A DNA stretch of 64,000 nt from the NCBI GenBank assembly GCA_002320035.1, contig DCJL01000021.1:18677-82676 (forward strand), read 5' to 3'. The notes beneath the pieces were generated by a model, which was not told where the DNA came from, searched no databases, and worked only from the letters and a program-made list of their open reading frames with translations. Positions 1 through 8,480 of the stretch are shown one piece after another. The first letter of the stretch is position 1. Each line of letters starts with the position of its first letter. Position numbers and translations under genes: made by a program. The stretch is from Clostridiales bacterium UBA1701. GTDB lineage: Bacteria > Bacillota > Clostridia > Oscillospirales > Oscillospiraceae.

Positions 1-2
1 AT

Positions 3-119
3 CTGTTTGCCAATACCGCCCCGATTATAGCGACGCTCATCAAATTTGTTGTAGATACCTGCCTTTTCTTTATAAGTTACGGCATCCAGCGTGAATGGGT
101 GTTCTCCAGCAAGGACTAG
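3..119 (+). CDS. GtrA family membrane protein, C-terminal fragment
   Basis: Reading frame open from the window edge, ending in a TAG at 117-119 after 38 visible codons. The visible residues are hydrophobic (LIKFVVDTCLFFISYGIQ) followed by REWVFSSKD. This is the shape of the last transmembrane helix and basic-aromatic tail of GtrA-like proteins, which flip or support polyprenyl-phosphate-linked sugars in the membrane. The start and most of the gene lie outside the window, so it cannot be told whether this is a stand-alone GtrA or the tail of a GT2-GtrA fusion. A strong terminator follows 47 bases later. Confidence 0.6.
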   Translation: MFANTAPIIATLIKFVVDTCLFFISYGIQREWVFSSKD

Positions 120-166
120 TCAGAGGCATAAAGGAGCCTGTTTGAAGGAAGCCGTTCCGGCATATG

Positions 167-212
167 CCGTTGGCCTCGCCGCATTTGAGATGCGGTGAGG
201 CCAACGGTTTTT
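167..212 (+). terminator. Rho-independent terminator after the GtrA gene
   Basis: An 18-bp stem (167-184 with 190-207, one G-T pair), a 5-base loop and a short T-run at 208-212. It lies 47 bases downstream of the GtrA stop codon. Confidence 0.85.
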
Positions 213-313
213 ATATGCTTTCCTTGGAGGCTTCATTGTAGGCGGGGTCTTGCTATAAAGCCTAAATAGATACATAAAAGCGATAAATAATACAATAATT
301 CACTAATTAGAGT

Positions 314-342
314 TTGACACTAAACAGTAATAGTATTACAAT
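314..342 (+). promoter_or_regulatory. Sigma-A promoter upstream of the broken PG-binding gene and lipoprotein
   Basis: TTGACA at 314-319, a 17-base spacer and TACAAT at 337-342, in an A+T-rich stretch. Apart from the terminator at 167-212, the region 213-462 shows only this promoter and a ribosome binding site at about 450-456. It would drive the damaged small gene at 463-728 and the lipoprotein gene that begins 15 bases after it. Confidence 0.75.
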
Positions 343-462
343 GCAGATAAGGTAGGGTTCAGCTGCATCTTATTCAGACGTGGGTATTACCGCACTGCTG
401 TTATCCGGCAGGGCGCGCATGCTGGATAATCACAATAAAAAACAATAAGAAAGGAAAAGCAT

Positions 463-728
463 CATAAAAAAAGACTAGTAGCGCTTCTTCTTATTCTTGC
501 GCTGGTAATTTGTGTGTTTTCGGTGCGCGCTTTTGCTTACGAAGGAGCAAGCCCAAGAGGTGGGTGGACAATAACCCGTCGTATGATCCGCAGGGCAGGG
601 ACGGCATCTTCGGGGCAAATACTGCCAGCGCCGTGAGATATTTTCAGGGGCGCAGGGGAATACAGGTTGACGGCTGCGTTGGCGATCAGACCTGGACGGC
701 CTTTACGCAGCATTGGGTTTTTGGATAA
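463..728 (+). pseudogene. Broken secreted small peptidoglycan-binding protein
   Basis: Two pieces of one gene lie in different frames. The first (from 463) encodes a clear signal peptide, HKKRLVALLLILALVICVFS then VRAFA. It has no in-frame start codon: a good ribosome binding site (AAAGGA) is followed by AT plus seven A's, as if the G of an ATGAAAAAAAGA start had been lost. The second frame (open from 510 to 728) encodes a PG_binding_1 repeat with the motifs DGIFGANTASAVRYFQ and VDGCVGDQTWTAF, which bind peptidoglycan stem peptides. The switch between frames must fall at about 545-575, and part of the first helix of the domain also seems lost. Either a decayed gene or two sequencing indels. 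Confidence 0.7.
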
Positions 729-743
729 AGGAACTAAATTAAA

Positions 744-2906
744 ATGAAACGAAAGCTTCGAAGTACAATAGCGGCTTTGGCCTTGCTTTCCTTAATCCTT
801 TCAAGCGGCTGCGGGCGGGGGACCTCCCCCGCCCAGCCCGGACAGGGCGAAGCTATAAAGCGGGCCTCTGTAAATTCCGCAAGCGCCCAGGAGGGCGACG
901 GCGCCGTTGTGGTGAGAAAAAGCCCTCTTTCCCTGCCGGACATGGGAGTCGCGATTCGCTATACCGCCATGGCCGGCGGATATATTTACATGTGCGGCCA
1001 GGCGGAAAACGGCTGGTACAGCTTCTACCGTATGGACAGGGAGCTTAAAATAAGCCGCCTTGACCTTAGCTATGAGGAGCCTATTGAAAATTTTAGCGCA
1101 GACGACAGCGGCGGGATATATATCCTGAACACCGATGAAACGGGCAAAAAGCGCATCGTCTGCTTCAGCGGCAATGGCGATAAAACGGAGCTTAGGCCCG
1201 AGGCTATTGCCAATGAGGCCGTAATAGTTCATTTCTCCGCTGTGGGCGGCGGCTTTATTGTGGATACAATGAGCCAGGTGCTCGCCCTGGACGGGGAGGG
1301 CAAGCTGGTAAAGAGCTTTGGGGAATACCAGGGCGGGACATGGCTTGTCCGGCTGGGTGACGGCAAGGCCTTTGTAATCTACACCGGCAGCCTGGGCGCA
1401 AACGCCCCCGCGGCATTTGAAAAAGCCATGAGGATGGAGCTTATTGACGGGGAGCTTGAGGTGAGCGGCAGTATAGAGCTACATGAAGCGTACGCATCCT
1501 TTTTCGGCGGTATTGACGGAGAGCTGTTCACTGTGCTGGGAGGCGGCGTTTATGAGTATGACTACAGGGCGGGAGCCTTAACGCAGAAATTTGACGCTGG
1601 ATCAAGCCCCAATCTGCCGGAGTACTATCTGGGCGGCGACAGATATTTCATAGTGGAGCGGGGAGTACCGGTTATACTCACGGCTGAAAGGGACAGCGGC
1701 GTAAAGCGGCTTGTCCTGGGCGGCTATAACATAGATGCCCGCATTGAAACGGCGGCCCAGATGTTCAACAGCGCAAACAGAGGCTATACTATAGTCCTGG
1801 ACGACTATGCCCGTTATGACGAATATGACAATCAGGACGCGGGGGCAATCCGGTTTGCGGCGGACATTATATCGGGAAACGCCCCGGATATATTTGATTT
1901 GAGCAATGTATCCGCTGAGCGGTACAGCGCCCAGGGCCTGCTTGAGGATTTAAGGCCGTACTTTGACGGTGACAGGGATATGGACGCGGATATGCCGTAC
2001 CCAAAGCTCCTTGAGCTTACCGAATTTAAAGGGGGCGTCTATCAGCTTAGCCCGGGCTTCATGGTTGCGGTAATCTGCGGGGCTTCAGACCTGGTACCCT
2101 CCCCTTTCACCACGGAAAAGCTTGCTGAGCTTGCAAATTTATATTCTCCCCAAAAGCTCCTGGGAGCGGCAATGAGCAGCGGCAGGTTTATGCGCCATAT
2201 CTTGATGTCCATGCACGATGAGCTATACTCCCCTGAGGATAAGACCTGCAGCTTTGACACGGAGGAGTTCGCTGAGGTTCTGGAAATCGCGGCGGCGCTC
2301 CCGGAGGAGGTTCCCCCTGGGATTTCCCAGGATGAGTGCGTCCTAGACGGGGAGCAGATGCTTATAGTGGAGTGGCTTGGCCCGTATTTTGTGGATCACA
2401 TTGCATTCTCCAACACAATGTTTGGAGGGCAGGCGCGCATAAGCGGCCTTCCCAGCGGCAGGGGGCATGGGGCCTCAATACTGCCCCAGCTGCCCTTGGG
2501 CATGTCCGCCTCAAGCGAGGGCAAGGAAGGAGTGTGGGAGTTTTTCAAGTTTTTGCTCAGCGAAAGTATGCAGCTGGACTATTTCGGCCGCTGGTTCTTC
2601 CCGGCAAACAATACCGCTCTTGAAAAATATATCGAGGGCGATATAAGCTCCTATATTGAGTCCCCTCTGGCCCTGGCTATACTGGGCGGAGGAACAATAC
2701 AAGGCTCTCTGGAGGCGGACGCCGCCAGGGACGCGGCATACGCGGTGTTTGACAGTATCGACTCTGTTGCGGTTTGCAACAGCGAAATATACAATATCAT
2801 AATGGACTGCTGCGGCGCACTGTTCAACGGGGATAAAACAGCCGGGGAAACCGCCGCCCTTATACAAAGCAAGGTGGCCATATACCTGGCGGAGCAATAC
2901 GGGTAA
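744..2906 (+). CDS. Lipoprotein with extracellular solute-binding-like domain
   Basis: 720-residue predicted lipoprotein. The N-terminus has a short basic segment, a hydrophobic helix and a lipobox ending LSSGC at about residues 20-24, so it should be anchored on the outer face of the membrane. Residues about 50-320 look like a beta-rich repeat region (GGGYIY, GGIYIL, GGGFIVDTMSQVLALDGEGK), perhaps a propeller. From about residue 335 the sequence resembles family 1 extracellular solute-binding proteins (AAQMFNSANRGYTIVLDDY, then APDIFDLSN and GLLEDLRPYF). No permease or ATPase genes adjoin it, so it may act alone, as a sensor or as a partner of a distant ABC transporter. Start chosen for the AAGGA site 13 bases upstream. 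The ligand cannot be told. Confidence 0.7.
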   Translation: MKRKLRSTIAALALLSLILSSGCGRGTSPAQPGQGEAIKRASVNSASAQEGDGAVVVRKSPLSLPDMGVAIRYTAMAGGYIYMCGQAENGWYSFYRMDRELKISRLDLSYEEPIENFSADDSGGIYILNTDETGKKRIVCFSGNGDKTELRPEAIANEAVIVHFSAVGGGFIVDTMSQVLALDGEGKLVKSFGEYQGGTWLVRLGDGKAFVIYTGSLGANAPAAFEKAMRMELIDGELEVSGSIELHEAYASFFGGIDGELFTVLGGGVYEYDYRAGALTQKFDAGSSPNLPEYYLGGDRYFIVERGVPVILTAERDSGVKRLVLGGYNIDARIETAAQMFNSANRGYTIVLDDYARYDEYDNQDAGAIRFAADIISGNAPDIFDLSNVSAERYSAQGLLEDLRPYFDGDRDMDADMPYPKLLELTEFKGGVYQLSPGFMVAVICGASDLVPSPFTTEKLAELANLYSPQKLLGAAMSSGRFMRHILMSMHDELYSPEDKTCSFDTEEFAEVLEIAAALPEEVPPGISQDECVLDGEQMLIVEWLGPYFVDHIAFSNTMFGGQARISGLPSGRGHGASILPQLPLGMSASSEGKEGVWEFFKFLLSESMQLDYFGRWFFPANNTALEKYIEGDISSYIESPLALAILGGGTIQGSLEADAARDAAYAVFDSIDSVAVCNSEIYNIIMDCCGALFNGDKTAGETAALIQSKVAIYLAEQYG

Positions 2907-2985
2907 GCGGAAGCTGGGCCGCCAAAAAAGGCTCACCCAGACTGCAAAAAACCATGCTTAGCGGCACGAAAAAGGAGTAGCGGCG

Positions 2986-3033
2986 GGACTTTTTTGACAA
3001 GCTGAGCGGGGCTGTTCATATGAACAGCCCCGC
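2986..3033. repeat. Copy of a 19-base dispersed repeat joined to a perfect hairpin
   Basis: Positions 2986-3004 carry a 19-base sequence (GGACTTTTTTGACAAGCTG) that recurs inverted at 63980-63998. Next to it is a perfect 13-bp inverted repeat, 3006-3018 with 3021-3033. The hairpin lies between the convergent genes ending at 2906 and 3085 but lacks a T-run after the stem on either strand, so it is weak as a terminator. May be an intergenic repeat family. Confidence 0.5.
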
Positions 3034-3084
3034 CGCTTCGTTCCCGGTTCTACTAAGATAGCTTTTTACCGGCTCGCTATCATA

Positions 3085-4281
3085 TCAGGCGCTCCGCTTT
3101 TGGCTTTTGGAGAAGCTCAGGCAAACCGCTGCGCCCAGGGCGGAGACGGCTGCGCCTACGAGAAGGGTGGCTCCTACACTGAGCTTATCAAACATGAGCC
3201 CGCCCAGGCTGCTGGCAAAAATGGAACCCAGAGTGGTCATGCCGTAGGAGATGGACTGGCCCTTGGCTGAATCGCGGCTGTCTATATACAGGTTTACATA
3301 ACGCACACATGCCGGCGTAATGACCGCAAAAGAAAAGGCCTGGAGCAGATGGGCGGCATAGAGGGCGCCCATGCTTGCGGACAGCGCGATACAGAGAGCC
3401 TTGAGGGCAAAGAATACGGCGGCGAAGCGCAGTGTTCCCGGGCAGGAGAAGCGGCGGGAGAGCCTGTCGTACAGAAACATGGCGGGCACTTCCATAAGGG
3501 CCATAAAGGCGTTCAGCCCACCCATGGAAGCCGCATTGCCTCCTGCATTGCGCACTACGTTTATCAGATAATTATTAACCAGATAGTGCGCGAAGAAAAG
3601 CAGCGCCACCCCCAGCATCAGAAAGCAGAAGCGGCGGTTTTTCCTGATAAATTCCGGCAGGGATGAGGCTTCCGTGCTTTTTTTGCCGGATGCGGCGGTC
3701 TGCCCGGCCGGGACACGAAGCTGCAGAGACAGGGCCAGCAGCATGGCGCACTGGAAAAAAACACAGGCCAGCCCGGCTATGGGCAGCAGCTCCGGACCAA
3801 AACGCTCCGTGACGGCGCCAAGCAGAAGGGCCATGGGCGCAAAGGCGATGGAGCCTGTGCCCCGGGCCGCGCCATAGTTGATCTGCACGCCGGATTTTTC
3901 CAGCTCCAGGCTCAACTGGGTAATCATAGGATTGACCGCTATGGCGGCGGCCATATACAGGCAGTAAGCCAGGGGAAGGAGGGCGGAGCGGCCCGGTACA
4001 AGGCGGAAAAACAGCAGAAGCAGCCCCTGAAGCAGCAGCAAAGCCCAGAGACAGCTAAAAACACCTACCCGCTGCGAACGATCCACCAGAGCCGCAAGCA
4101 CGGGCGAGAGCAAAAAGCCCGCAATATTTCCGCAGGCCATGACAAAGCCAAGGGCGGAATTGGAGTAGCCCCGGTGCTGGAGAAACACCGCCGCGAAGCT
4201 GATGCACACGCATATGCCCATCCAGTAAAAACCCTGAACAGCGGCGTACTGCAGGTTCAGGGAGCCTTGCCTTTGCGTCAT
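3085..4281 (-). CDS. MFS transporter
   Basis: 398-residue protein with about twelve hydrophobic helices, the usual length and layout of major facilitator carriers. The loop after helix 2 reads LAALVDRSQRVG, a version of the MFS motif A (G-x3-D-R-x-G-R). The N- and C-halves each carry six helices, with a charged central loop at about 195-215 (KKSTEASSLPEFIRKNRR). The substrate cannot be told; a drug or sugar exporter of the LacY/NUP-like group is possible. It is a single gene, with the TRAP operon terminator 74 bases upstream. Confidence 0.75.
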   Translation of the reverse strand: MTQRQGSLNLQYAAVQGFYWMGICVCISFAAVFLQHRGYSNSALGFVMACGNIAGFLLSPVLAALVDRSQRVGVFSCLWALLLLQGLLLLFFRLVPGRSALLPLAYCLYMAAAIAVNPMITQLSLELEKSGVQINYGAARGTGSIAFAPMALLLGAVTERFGPELLPIAGLACVFFQCAMLLALSLQLRVPAGQTAASGKKSTEASSLPEFIRKNRRFCFLMLGVALLFFAHYLVNNYLINVVRNAGGNAASMGGLNAFMALMEVPAMFLYDRLSRRFSCPGTLRFAAVFFALKALCIALSASMGALYAAHLLQAFSFAVITPACVRYVNLYIDSRDSAKGQSISYGMTTLGSIFASSLGGLMFDKLSVGATLLVGAAVSALGAAVCLSFSKSQKRSA

Positions 4282-4354
4282 CGCAATAACCAGTCCTTAT
4301 AACATTATCGGTCTGTGGATTATACCATTTTCCCGGCCTCATGTAAACAAAAGC

Positions 4355-4390
4355 AAAAAAGTACGCGCCCGAAGGCGCGTACAATTTTTT
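4355..4390 (-). terminator. Terminator of the TRAP operon
   Basis: Perfect 9-bp stem, 4361-4369 with 4374-4382, with a CGAA loop. Six A's precede it and six T's follow it on the plus strand, so it can stop transcription in both directions. It sits 4 bases beyond the dctM stop on the minus strand. Confidence 0.85.
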
Positions 4391-4393
4391 GCC

Positions 4394-5713
4394 TTAATAC
4401 ACCAGTGAGGGCCCATAGATAAGGTCCGGTACGACGGTAATAAGCCAGGGGACAAAGGTGATGAGCAGCAGCACAAGGAAAAGGCACAGAATAAAGGGCC
4501 ATACTTCCTTCAAAAAGTCCGTGATCGGGCAGCCGGTGATGCCGCAGGTGGTAAACATCATGGAGCCGAAAGGAGGCGTGATGCCGCCTATCATAATGTT
4601 GACTATGGCCACAAGACCGAAGTGGTAGTCGTTTATTCCCAGCGTGCGGGCGACGGGCAGCAGCAGCGGTGTGATGATCATAAGGGCCGCGCCGCCTTCC
4701 AGGAACATGCCCATGATGAGCAGGATCACATTGCAGAGCATCAGGAAAACGTACTTGTTGGTGGTGAGCCCCAGCACGGTGCTGGCCACGATTTTGGGCA
4801 GATTGATCCAGCTCATGTAGTTGCCGAAAGTGTTGGCCGCCACCATGATAAGCACAACGCTGGCGGTGCCGGCGATGCTGTCCATCAGGATGGGAATAAG
4901 ATGTTTTCTAAGGGAGAGCCGCTTATAAACAAAGCTGCCGATAATGAAGCAGTACAGAACTGCCACGGCGCCGCCCTCGGAGGGCGTAAACATACCAAAG
5001 CGGATACCCAGAATGATGCCAATGGGGAAGAAGAGGCCCCAGAAGGAGTCAAGCGCCTGCTTAAGGACGATTTTGAGGCTGGGGAATTTTTCCCGGGACT
5101 TGGGATAATTGCGTTTGTGGGAAATGATGGCCACGGTGATCATCATGGAGATGGACATGAGGATGCCCGGCACATAGCCTGCCGCAAACGTCCGGCCCAG
5201 GGAGGCCTGGGCGATAAGGCAGAACACGATCAGGTTGACCCCGGGGGGGATAACGGGAGTGGCCGCCGAGGAGGCGGCAGTAATGGCGGCGGAGAAGGCT
5301 TTGGAATAACCGCGTTTCTCCATTTCCGGCACCAGCATTTTGGACTGCATGGCGCAGTCGGCGTTGGCGGAGCCGGAGCAGCCGCCCATGAGCATACTGA
5401 GCACCACATTCACCTGGGCCAGGCCGCCCTTCATATGGCCGGTGAGGCATTCGGCGAAGTCCATCATTTTATCACTTATTCCGCCGTAGTTCATTACCGA
5501 GCCGGACATTATGAAGAAAGGAATGGCCAGCATGGAGTAGGACTGGGTGGAGTTCATAACTTTCTGAAGTATCAGCCAGGGCTGAGAAGTAGTGTCAATA
5601 ACCAGGAAGTAGAAGAAAGTCGCCCCGAAAAGGGAGTAAACGATGGGCATTCCCATAAAATACAGCAGGAATAGCATAACAATGGGAACGATGTCAAGAA
5701 AAGTCAATGTCAT
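4394..5713 (-). CDS. dctM: TRAP transporter large permease (DctM)
   Basis: 439 residues with some twelve hydrophobic segments, the normal size of the TRAP large membrane subunit. This subunit moves a carboxylate-type substrate inward in symport with sodium. Typical DctM features are visible: GGCSGSANADCAMQSKMLVP at about residue 110, then AAITAASSAATPVIPPGVNL, and a late IVNIMIGGITPPFGSMMFTT motif. It is last in the dctP-dctQ-dctM operon and overlaps the dctQ stop by four bases (ATGA), so translation is probably coupled. The substrate is set by the binding protein and is not known; a C4-dicarboxylate, sialic acid or another organic acid is possible. Confidence 0.92.
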   Translation of the reverse strand: MTLTFLDIVPIVMLFLLYFMGMPIVYSLFGATFFYFLVIDTTSQPWLILQKVMNSTQSYSMLAIPFFIMSGSVMNYGGISDKMMDFAECLTGHMKGGLAQVNVVLSMLMGGCSGSANADCAMQSKMLVPEMEKRGYSKAFSAAITAASSAATPVIPPGVNLIVFCLIAQASLGRTFAAGYVPGILMSISMMITVAIISHKRNYPKSREKFPSLKIVLKQALDSFWGLFFPIGIILGIRFGMFTPSEGGAVAVLYCFIIGSFVYKRLSLRKHLIPILMDSIAGTASVVLIMVAANTFGNYMSWINLPKIVASTVLGLTTNKYVFLMLCNVILLIMGMFLEGGAALMIITPLLLPVARTLGINDYHFGLVAIVNIMIGGITPPFGSMMFTTCGITGCPITDFLKEVWPFILCLFLVLLLITFVPWLITVVPDLIYGPSLVY

Positions 5714-6273
5714 ACGGCGTTCCCTCCCTGTTCAACCTTTAAGCCCCCGTCAGATGCGGGCTTTTTCTTGATGATATGCAGCCTCTCGGTGAGGAGAAAA
5801 TACACGGAATAGACCGTGGACAGGCCGAAGCCAAGGGGAACCGCAATACCGGTCCACCATTTGGGCAGGCGGAGCATCTCCGTCAGTACCACTTTGACGG
5901 CACCTGTGGGGGAGTAGATCAGATGGTAAACATACTGGGCGCTGATAACCGTGAGCATAATCAGGACCAGCAGCTCAACTACGGCGATTACATTCTGCAC
6001 GGCCTCCCTGGATTTACCGCGCATCAGATTTACGACAATGTCCACGCCGAGATGGGAGTGCTTCCGGTAGGCATAGGCGCTGCCGATAAACACCGTCCAC
6101 ACGAAGAGGCTGGTGACAATCTCCTCGCTCCAGTGGATAGGATTATTGAGAATGTAACGCATGATTACGTTGGCGTTTACCAGAATAACGCAGATGGTAA
6201 GCGTTATGCAGGTAATTGCCGCGTCCAGATTCTTGAGAATAAGTTTGGGCGAAAGTTTTATCTTCATAGGCAA
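5710..6273 (-). CDS. dctQ: TRAP transporter small permease (DctQ)
   Basis: 187 residues with four transmembrane helices, the standard form of the TRAP small membrane subunit. The family signature region NPIHWSEEIVTSLFVWTVFI lies after helix 1-2, followed by GSAYAYRKHSHLGVDIV. It pairs with DctM to form the membrane complex. It sits 112 bases after dctP, with a hairpin in the gap that may lower expression of the membrane genes relative to the binding protein. Confidence 0.9.
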   Translation of the reverse strand: MPMKIKLSPKLILKNLDAAITCITLTICVILVNANVIMRYILNNPIHWSEEIVTSLFVWTVFIGSAYAYRKHSHLGVDIVVNLMRGKSREAVQNVIAVVELLVLIMLTVISAQYVYHLIYSPTGAVKVVLTEMLRLPKWWTGIAVPLGFGLSTVYSVYFLLTERLHIIKKKPASDGGLKVEQGGNAV

Positions 6274-6321
6274 GTCCTTATGTCTGTTTTTAACGAAAAA
6301 TTAACATAGTGGGATATTTAA

Positions 6322-6352
6322 CAGGGACTGCCCGATAAATCGGGCAGCCCTG
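6322..6352 (-). promoter_or_regulatory. Intercistronic hairpin between dctP and dctQ
   Basis: A 9-bp GC-rich stem, 6328-6336 with 6339-6347, extended by CAGG/CCTG on the outside. There is no T-run on the minus strand, so it is more likely an RNA-stabilising or partial-attenuation element than a full terminator. Such hairpins often follow binding-protein genes in transport operons. Confidence 0.5.
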
Positions 6353-6385
6353 CAAAAACACAGCTTATGATCTGCGGGAGTATTT

Positions 6386-7465
6386 TCAGCCGTTGGCAGC
6401 GCGGTACTCGGCAACCAAAGCGGAAATCTGCTCGTAAGCCTCGCGGCTGGAGCCGTACTCCTCGATTATCCAGTCGATAACAGGCTCGCAGGCGGCCTTA
6501 AAGGCGTCCAGGTCAACCTCGTTCCAGGTAACGCCATTCTCAGCCAGCATTTCCTTCTGAACAGCCTCGTCCTCATCGCAGGAGGTCTGCTCCCACATGC
6601 CGCACTCATAGGCGCATTCTTCGATGATGGTCTGGTACTTCTCGGGGATGGTCTGCCACACGCTCTCGGGCATGAACAGCCAGCGGGTAGCGATCAGGTG
6701 GTTGGTCAGAGCGACCTTCTTGACCAGCTCGTAGGGAGCGCCGGCGCCGGCCAGGGTGGAGGTGGAGCCTTCGAAGCCCTCAACAACGCCGGAAGAAATG
6801 GCGGACAGACACTCGGTAAAGGACATGGGGGTGGCGGTGGCGCCCAGACACTCGAGGGTCTTGGCAAACAGAGCGGAAGAGGTGGCGCGCATCTTGACGC
6901 CGTTCAGATCCTCGGGCGTGTAGATGTCACGGTTGGTGACGACGGAACGGAAGCCGAAGGAGTAGTGGGTATCCAGAATGTGAATGTTCTGCTCGGCCAG
7001 CCTGTCGCAGAGGTCGGCAACGAAGTCGGAATCCATCACATAGTTGTACTCGGCGGTACTGCTGTACAGCATGGGAGCGATGACCATGGCCGCGTCGCCA
7101 ACGTAGTCAGCAAACAGGGAGGGCTCCTCAAGGCCCATCCAGTTGGCGCCGTTGACTGCCTGGGTGACGGAGTCGGCGTAGCAGTCAAGCTCGTTCTGGC
7201 CGTAATAGGTGACGGAGATATGGCCGTCAGTCTTTTCGGTAATCATCTGGGCCAGCTTCTCGGAGGCCTTGTAGTTCCACTCCGTGGGCTGGAAGACGTT
7301 GGAGAACTTCAGCTCCAGATAGAAGTCGTCTGCAGGATCGGCTTCTTCGGCGGCATCGCGGCCCTCAGCGGGAGCCTCAGAGGCGGCAGGAGCGGGAGTT
7401 CCTCCGCAGGCGCACAGCGCCAGAAGCATGATCAGGGCCAGAAGCATTGCAAGAAATTTTTTCAT
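6386..7465 (-). CDS. dctP: TRAP transporter substrate-binding protein (DctP)
   Basis: 359-residue lipoprotein. The N-terminus has a lysine pair, a hydrophobic helix and a lipobox LLALCAC ending at Cys 20, followed by an Ala/Glu/Pro-rich linker (to about 45) and the DctP fold. Family features include ELKFSNVFQPTEWNYKASEK and FGFRSVVTNRDIYTPEDLNG then VKMRAT, where the conserved arginine that grips the substrate carboxylate sits. It captures an organic acid outside the cell and hands it to DctQM. First gene of the operon, with a strong AGGAGG site. The ligand cannot be read from sequence. Confidence 0.92.
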   Translation of the reverse strand: MKKFLAMLLALIMLLALCACGGTPAPAASEAPAEGRDAAEEADPADDFYLELKFSNVFQPTEWNYKASEKLAQMITEKTDGHISVTYYGQNELDCYADSVTQAVNGANWMGLEEPSLFADYVGDAAMVIAPMLYSSTAEYNYVMDSDFVADLCDRLAEQNIHILDTHYSFGFRSVVTNRDIYTPEDLNGVKMRATSSALFAKTLECLGATATPMSFTECLSAISSGVVEGFEGSTSTLAGAGAPYELVKKVALTNHLIATRWLFMPESVWQTIPEKYQTIIEECAYECGMWEQTSCDEDEAVQKEMLAENGVTWNEVDLDAFKAACEPVIDWIIEEYGSSREAYEQISALVAEYRAANG

Positions 7466-7540
7466 TTTTTCCTCCTAATTTTGTTTTATTCGTTTTTAAA
7501 CCGCTCATACTTGCTGAAAGCCACTTTTAAACTTTAACAA

Positions 7541-7560
7541 GCGCGGCAAATGAGCCGCGC
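7541..7560 (-). promoter_or_regulatory. Hairpin in the TRAP operon leader
   Basis: Perfect 7-bp GC stem (7541-7547 with 7554-7560) and a 6-base loop. On the minus strand it is followed by TTGTT. It lies in the roughly 130-base leader between the promoter at 7605-7633 and the dctP start, where it could act as an attenuator. Confidence 0.4.
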
Positions 7561-7604
7561 CCGAGCTTGGATGCAAAATATGAACGATTTTTTAACTTAC
7601 ATGG

Positions 7605-7633
7605 ATTTTACATTCTTTACACAGATTTGTCAA
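7605..7633 (-). promoter_or_regulatory. Sigma-A promoter of the TRAP operon
   Basis: Minus strand: TTGACA (7633-7628), 17-base spacer, TAAAAT (7610-7605). The whole 319-base intergenic region 7466-7784 holds this promoter, the leader hairpin and the divergent promoter at 7718-7745. Confidence 0.75.
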
Positions 7634-7717
7634 TGAGCCCCAATTTTAAATTCTGATTTTCAGGATTTTGTATATTTTAACAAGCTTTTTTTGTGTAAGT
7701 TTTTTTATTCGCAAGGA

Positions 7718-7745
7718 TTTAACATAGGGGAGCATATGTTATAAT
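7718..7745 (+). promoter_or_regulatory. Extended -10 promoter of the YcxB-like gene
   Basis: TATAAT at 7740-7745 preceded by TG one base upstream (extended -10), with a TTTAAC -35 at 7718-7723 and 16-base spacing. The gene start follows 40 bases downstream. Confidence 0.65.
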
Positions 7746-7784
7746 AAAAAAGAATATTTTTTGTACGGAGGCGTAAAAACACAT

Positions 7785-8360
7785 ATGCCGCGATTTGAAA
7801 TCAATATGCAGCACAGCGAGGAGAGCTTTACGGCCTTGGCTCATATGCAGTACAATCTGTTCTGCGGGCGCAACAGGCTTGCCCGCACCGTCATAAGCGC
7901 CCTGCTCATCTGCTTTGGAGCGGCAAATATGGACGCCTGGTGGGGGCTGCTCATCATTGCCTATGCAGGCTATCTGCTTACAAGCAGATACAGCTCCGCA
8001 AACCGTACCGCCAGAAAGCTGGCGGAGAGCATCAAAGCCGCGAATATGGACTTTCCCAGGTCCAGATACATTTTTGAAGAGAAGGCAATGCGCGTTCTGT
8101 CTTTGCCGGAAGAGGAGGAGCTGACGCCGCTGGCTTACTCCGAAGTACGCGGGCTGGGGGAGGACTTGACTTATTTTTATATTTTCCGCAGCGAACAGGG
8201 GGGCTACATGGTTTCCAAAGATGCCCTGGGGGACAGGTATAAGGAGTTCAGGCATTTTATGGAAGAAAAGACAGGCCGGCGCTTTATGTCCCGCAGCACA
8301 CCCTTCCGGAGCTTTCAGGCCTGGCTTCGCAGCCGGGAAAACGGCCCGGAGCATCTTTGA
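7785..8360 (+). CDS. YcxB-like membrane protein
   Basis: 191 residues. Residues about 30-70 form a two-helix hydrophobic hairpin (RLARTVISALLICFGAAN, then WWGLLIIAYAGYLL). The part after it has the beta-rich pattern of the YcxB-like domain: a central LAYSEVRGLGEDLTYFYIF, then GGYMVSKDAL and FRHFMEEKTGRRF at the end. The family has no known biochemical function. The ATG at 7785 is chosen because GGAGG lies upstream at 7767-7771; a TTG at 7761 lies before that site and is unlikely. The gene is monocistronic and ends at a strong two-way terminator. Confidence 0.65.
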   Translation: MPRFEINMQHSEESFTALAHMQYNLFCGRNRLARTVISALLICFGAANMDAWWGLLIIAYAGYLLTSRYSSANRTARKLAESIKAANMDFPRSRYIFEEKAMRVLSLPEEEELTPLAYSEVRGLGEDLTYFYIFRSEQGGYMVSKDALGDRYKEFRHFMEEKTGRRFMSRSTPFRSFQAWLRSRENGPEHL

Positions 8361-8372
8361 GCGATGCATAAA

Positions 8373-8420
8373 AAAACGGACAACCCCCTGCCGCGAATTT
8401 CGCGGCAGGGGGTTGTTTTG
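8373..8420. terminator. Two-way terminator between convergent genes
   Basis: Perfect 16-bp stem, 8380-8395 with 8401-8416, with a 5-base loop, A-rich before and T-rich after. It separates the YcxB-like gene (plus) from the lipid kinase operon (minus). Confidence 0.9.
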
Positions 8421-8480
8421 ATGCATCAGGGGGGGCCGGCAATGGGGCCGGGTGGAAAAACGGTATTTTCCGGCCTAAGC

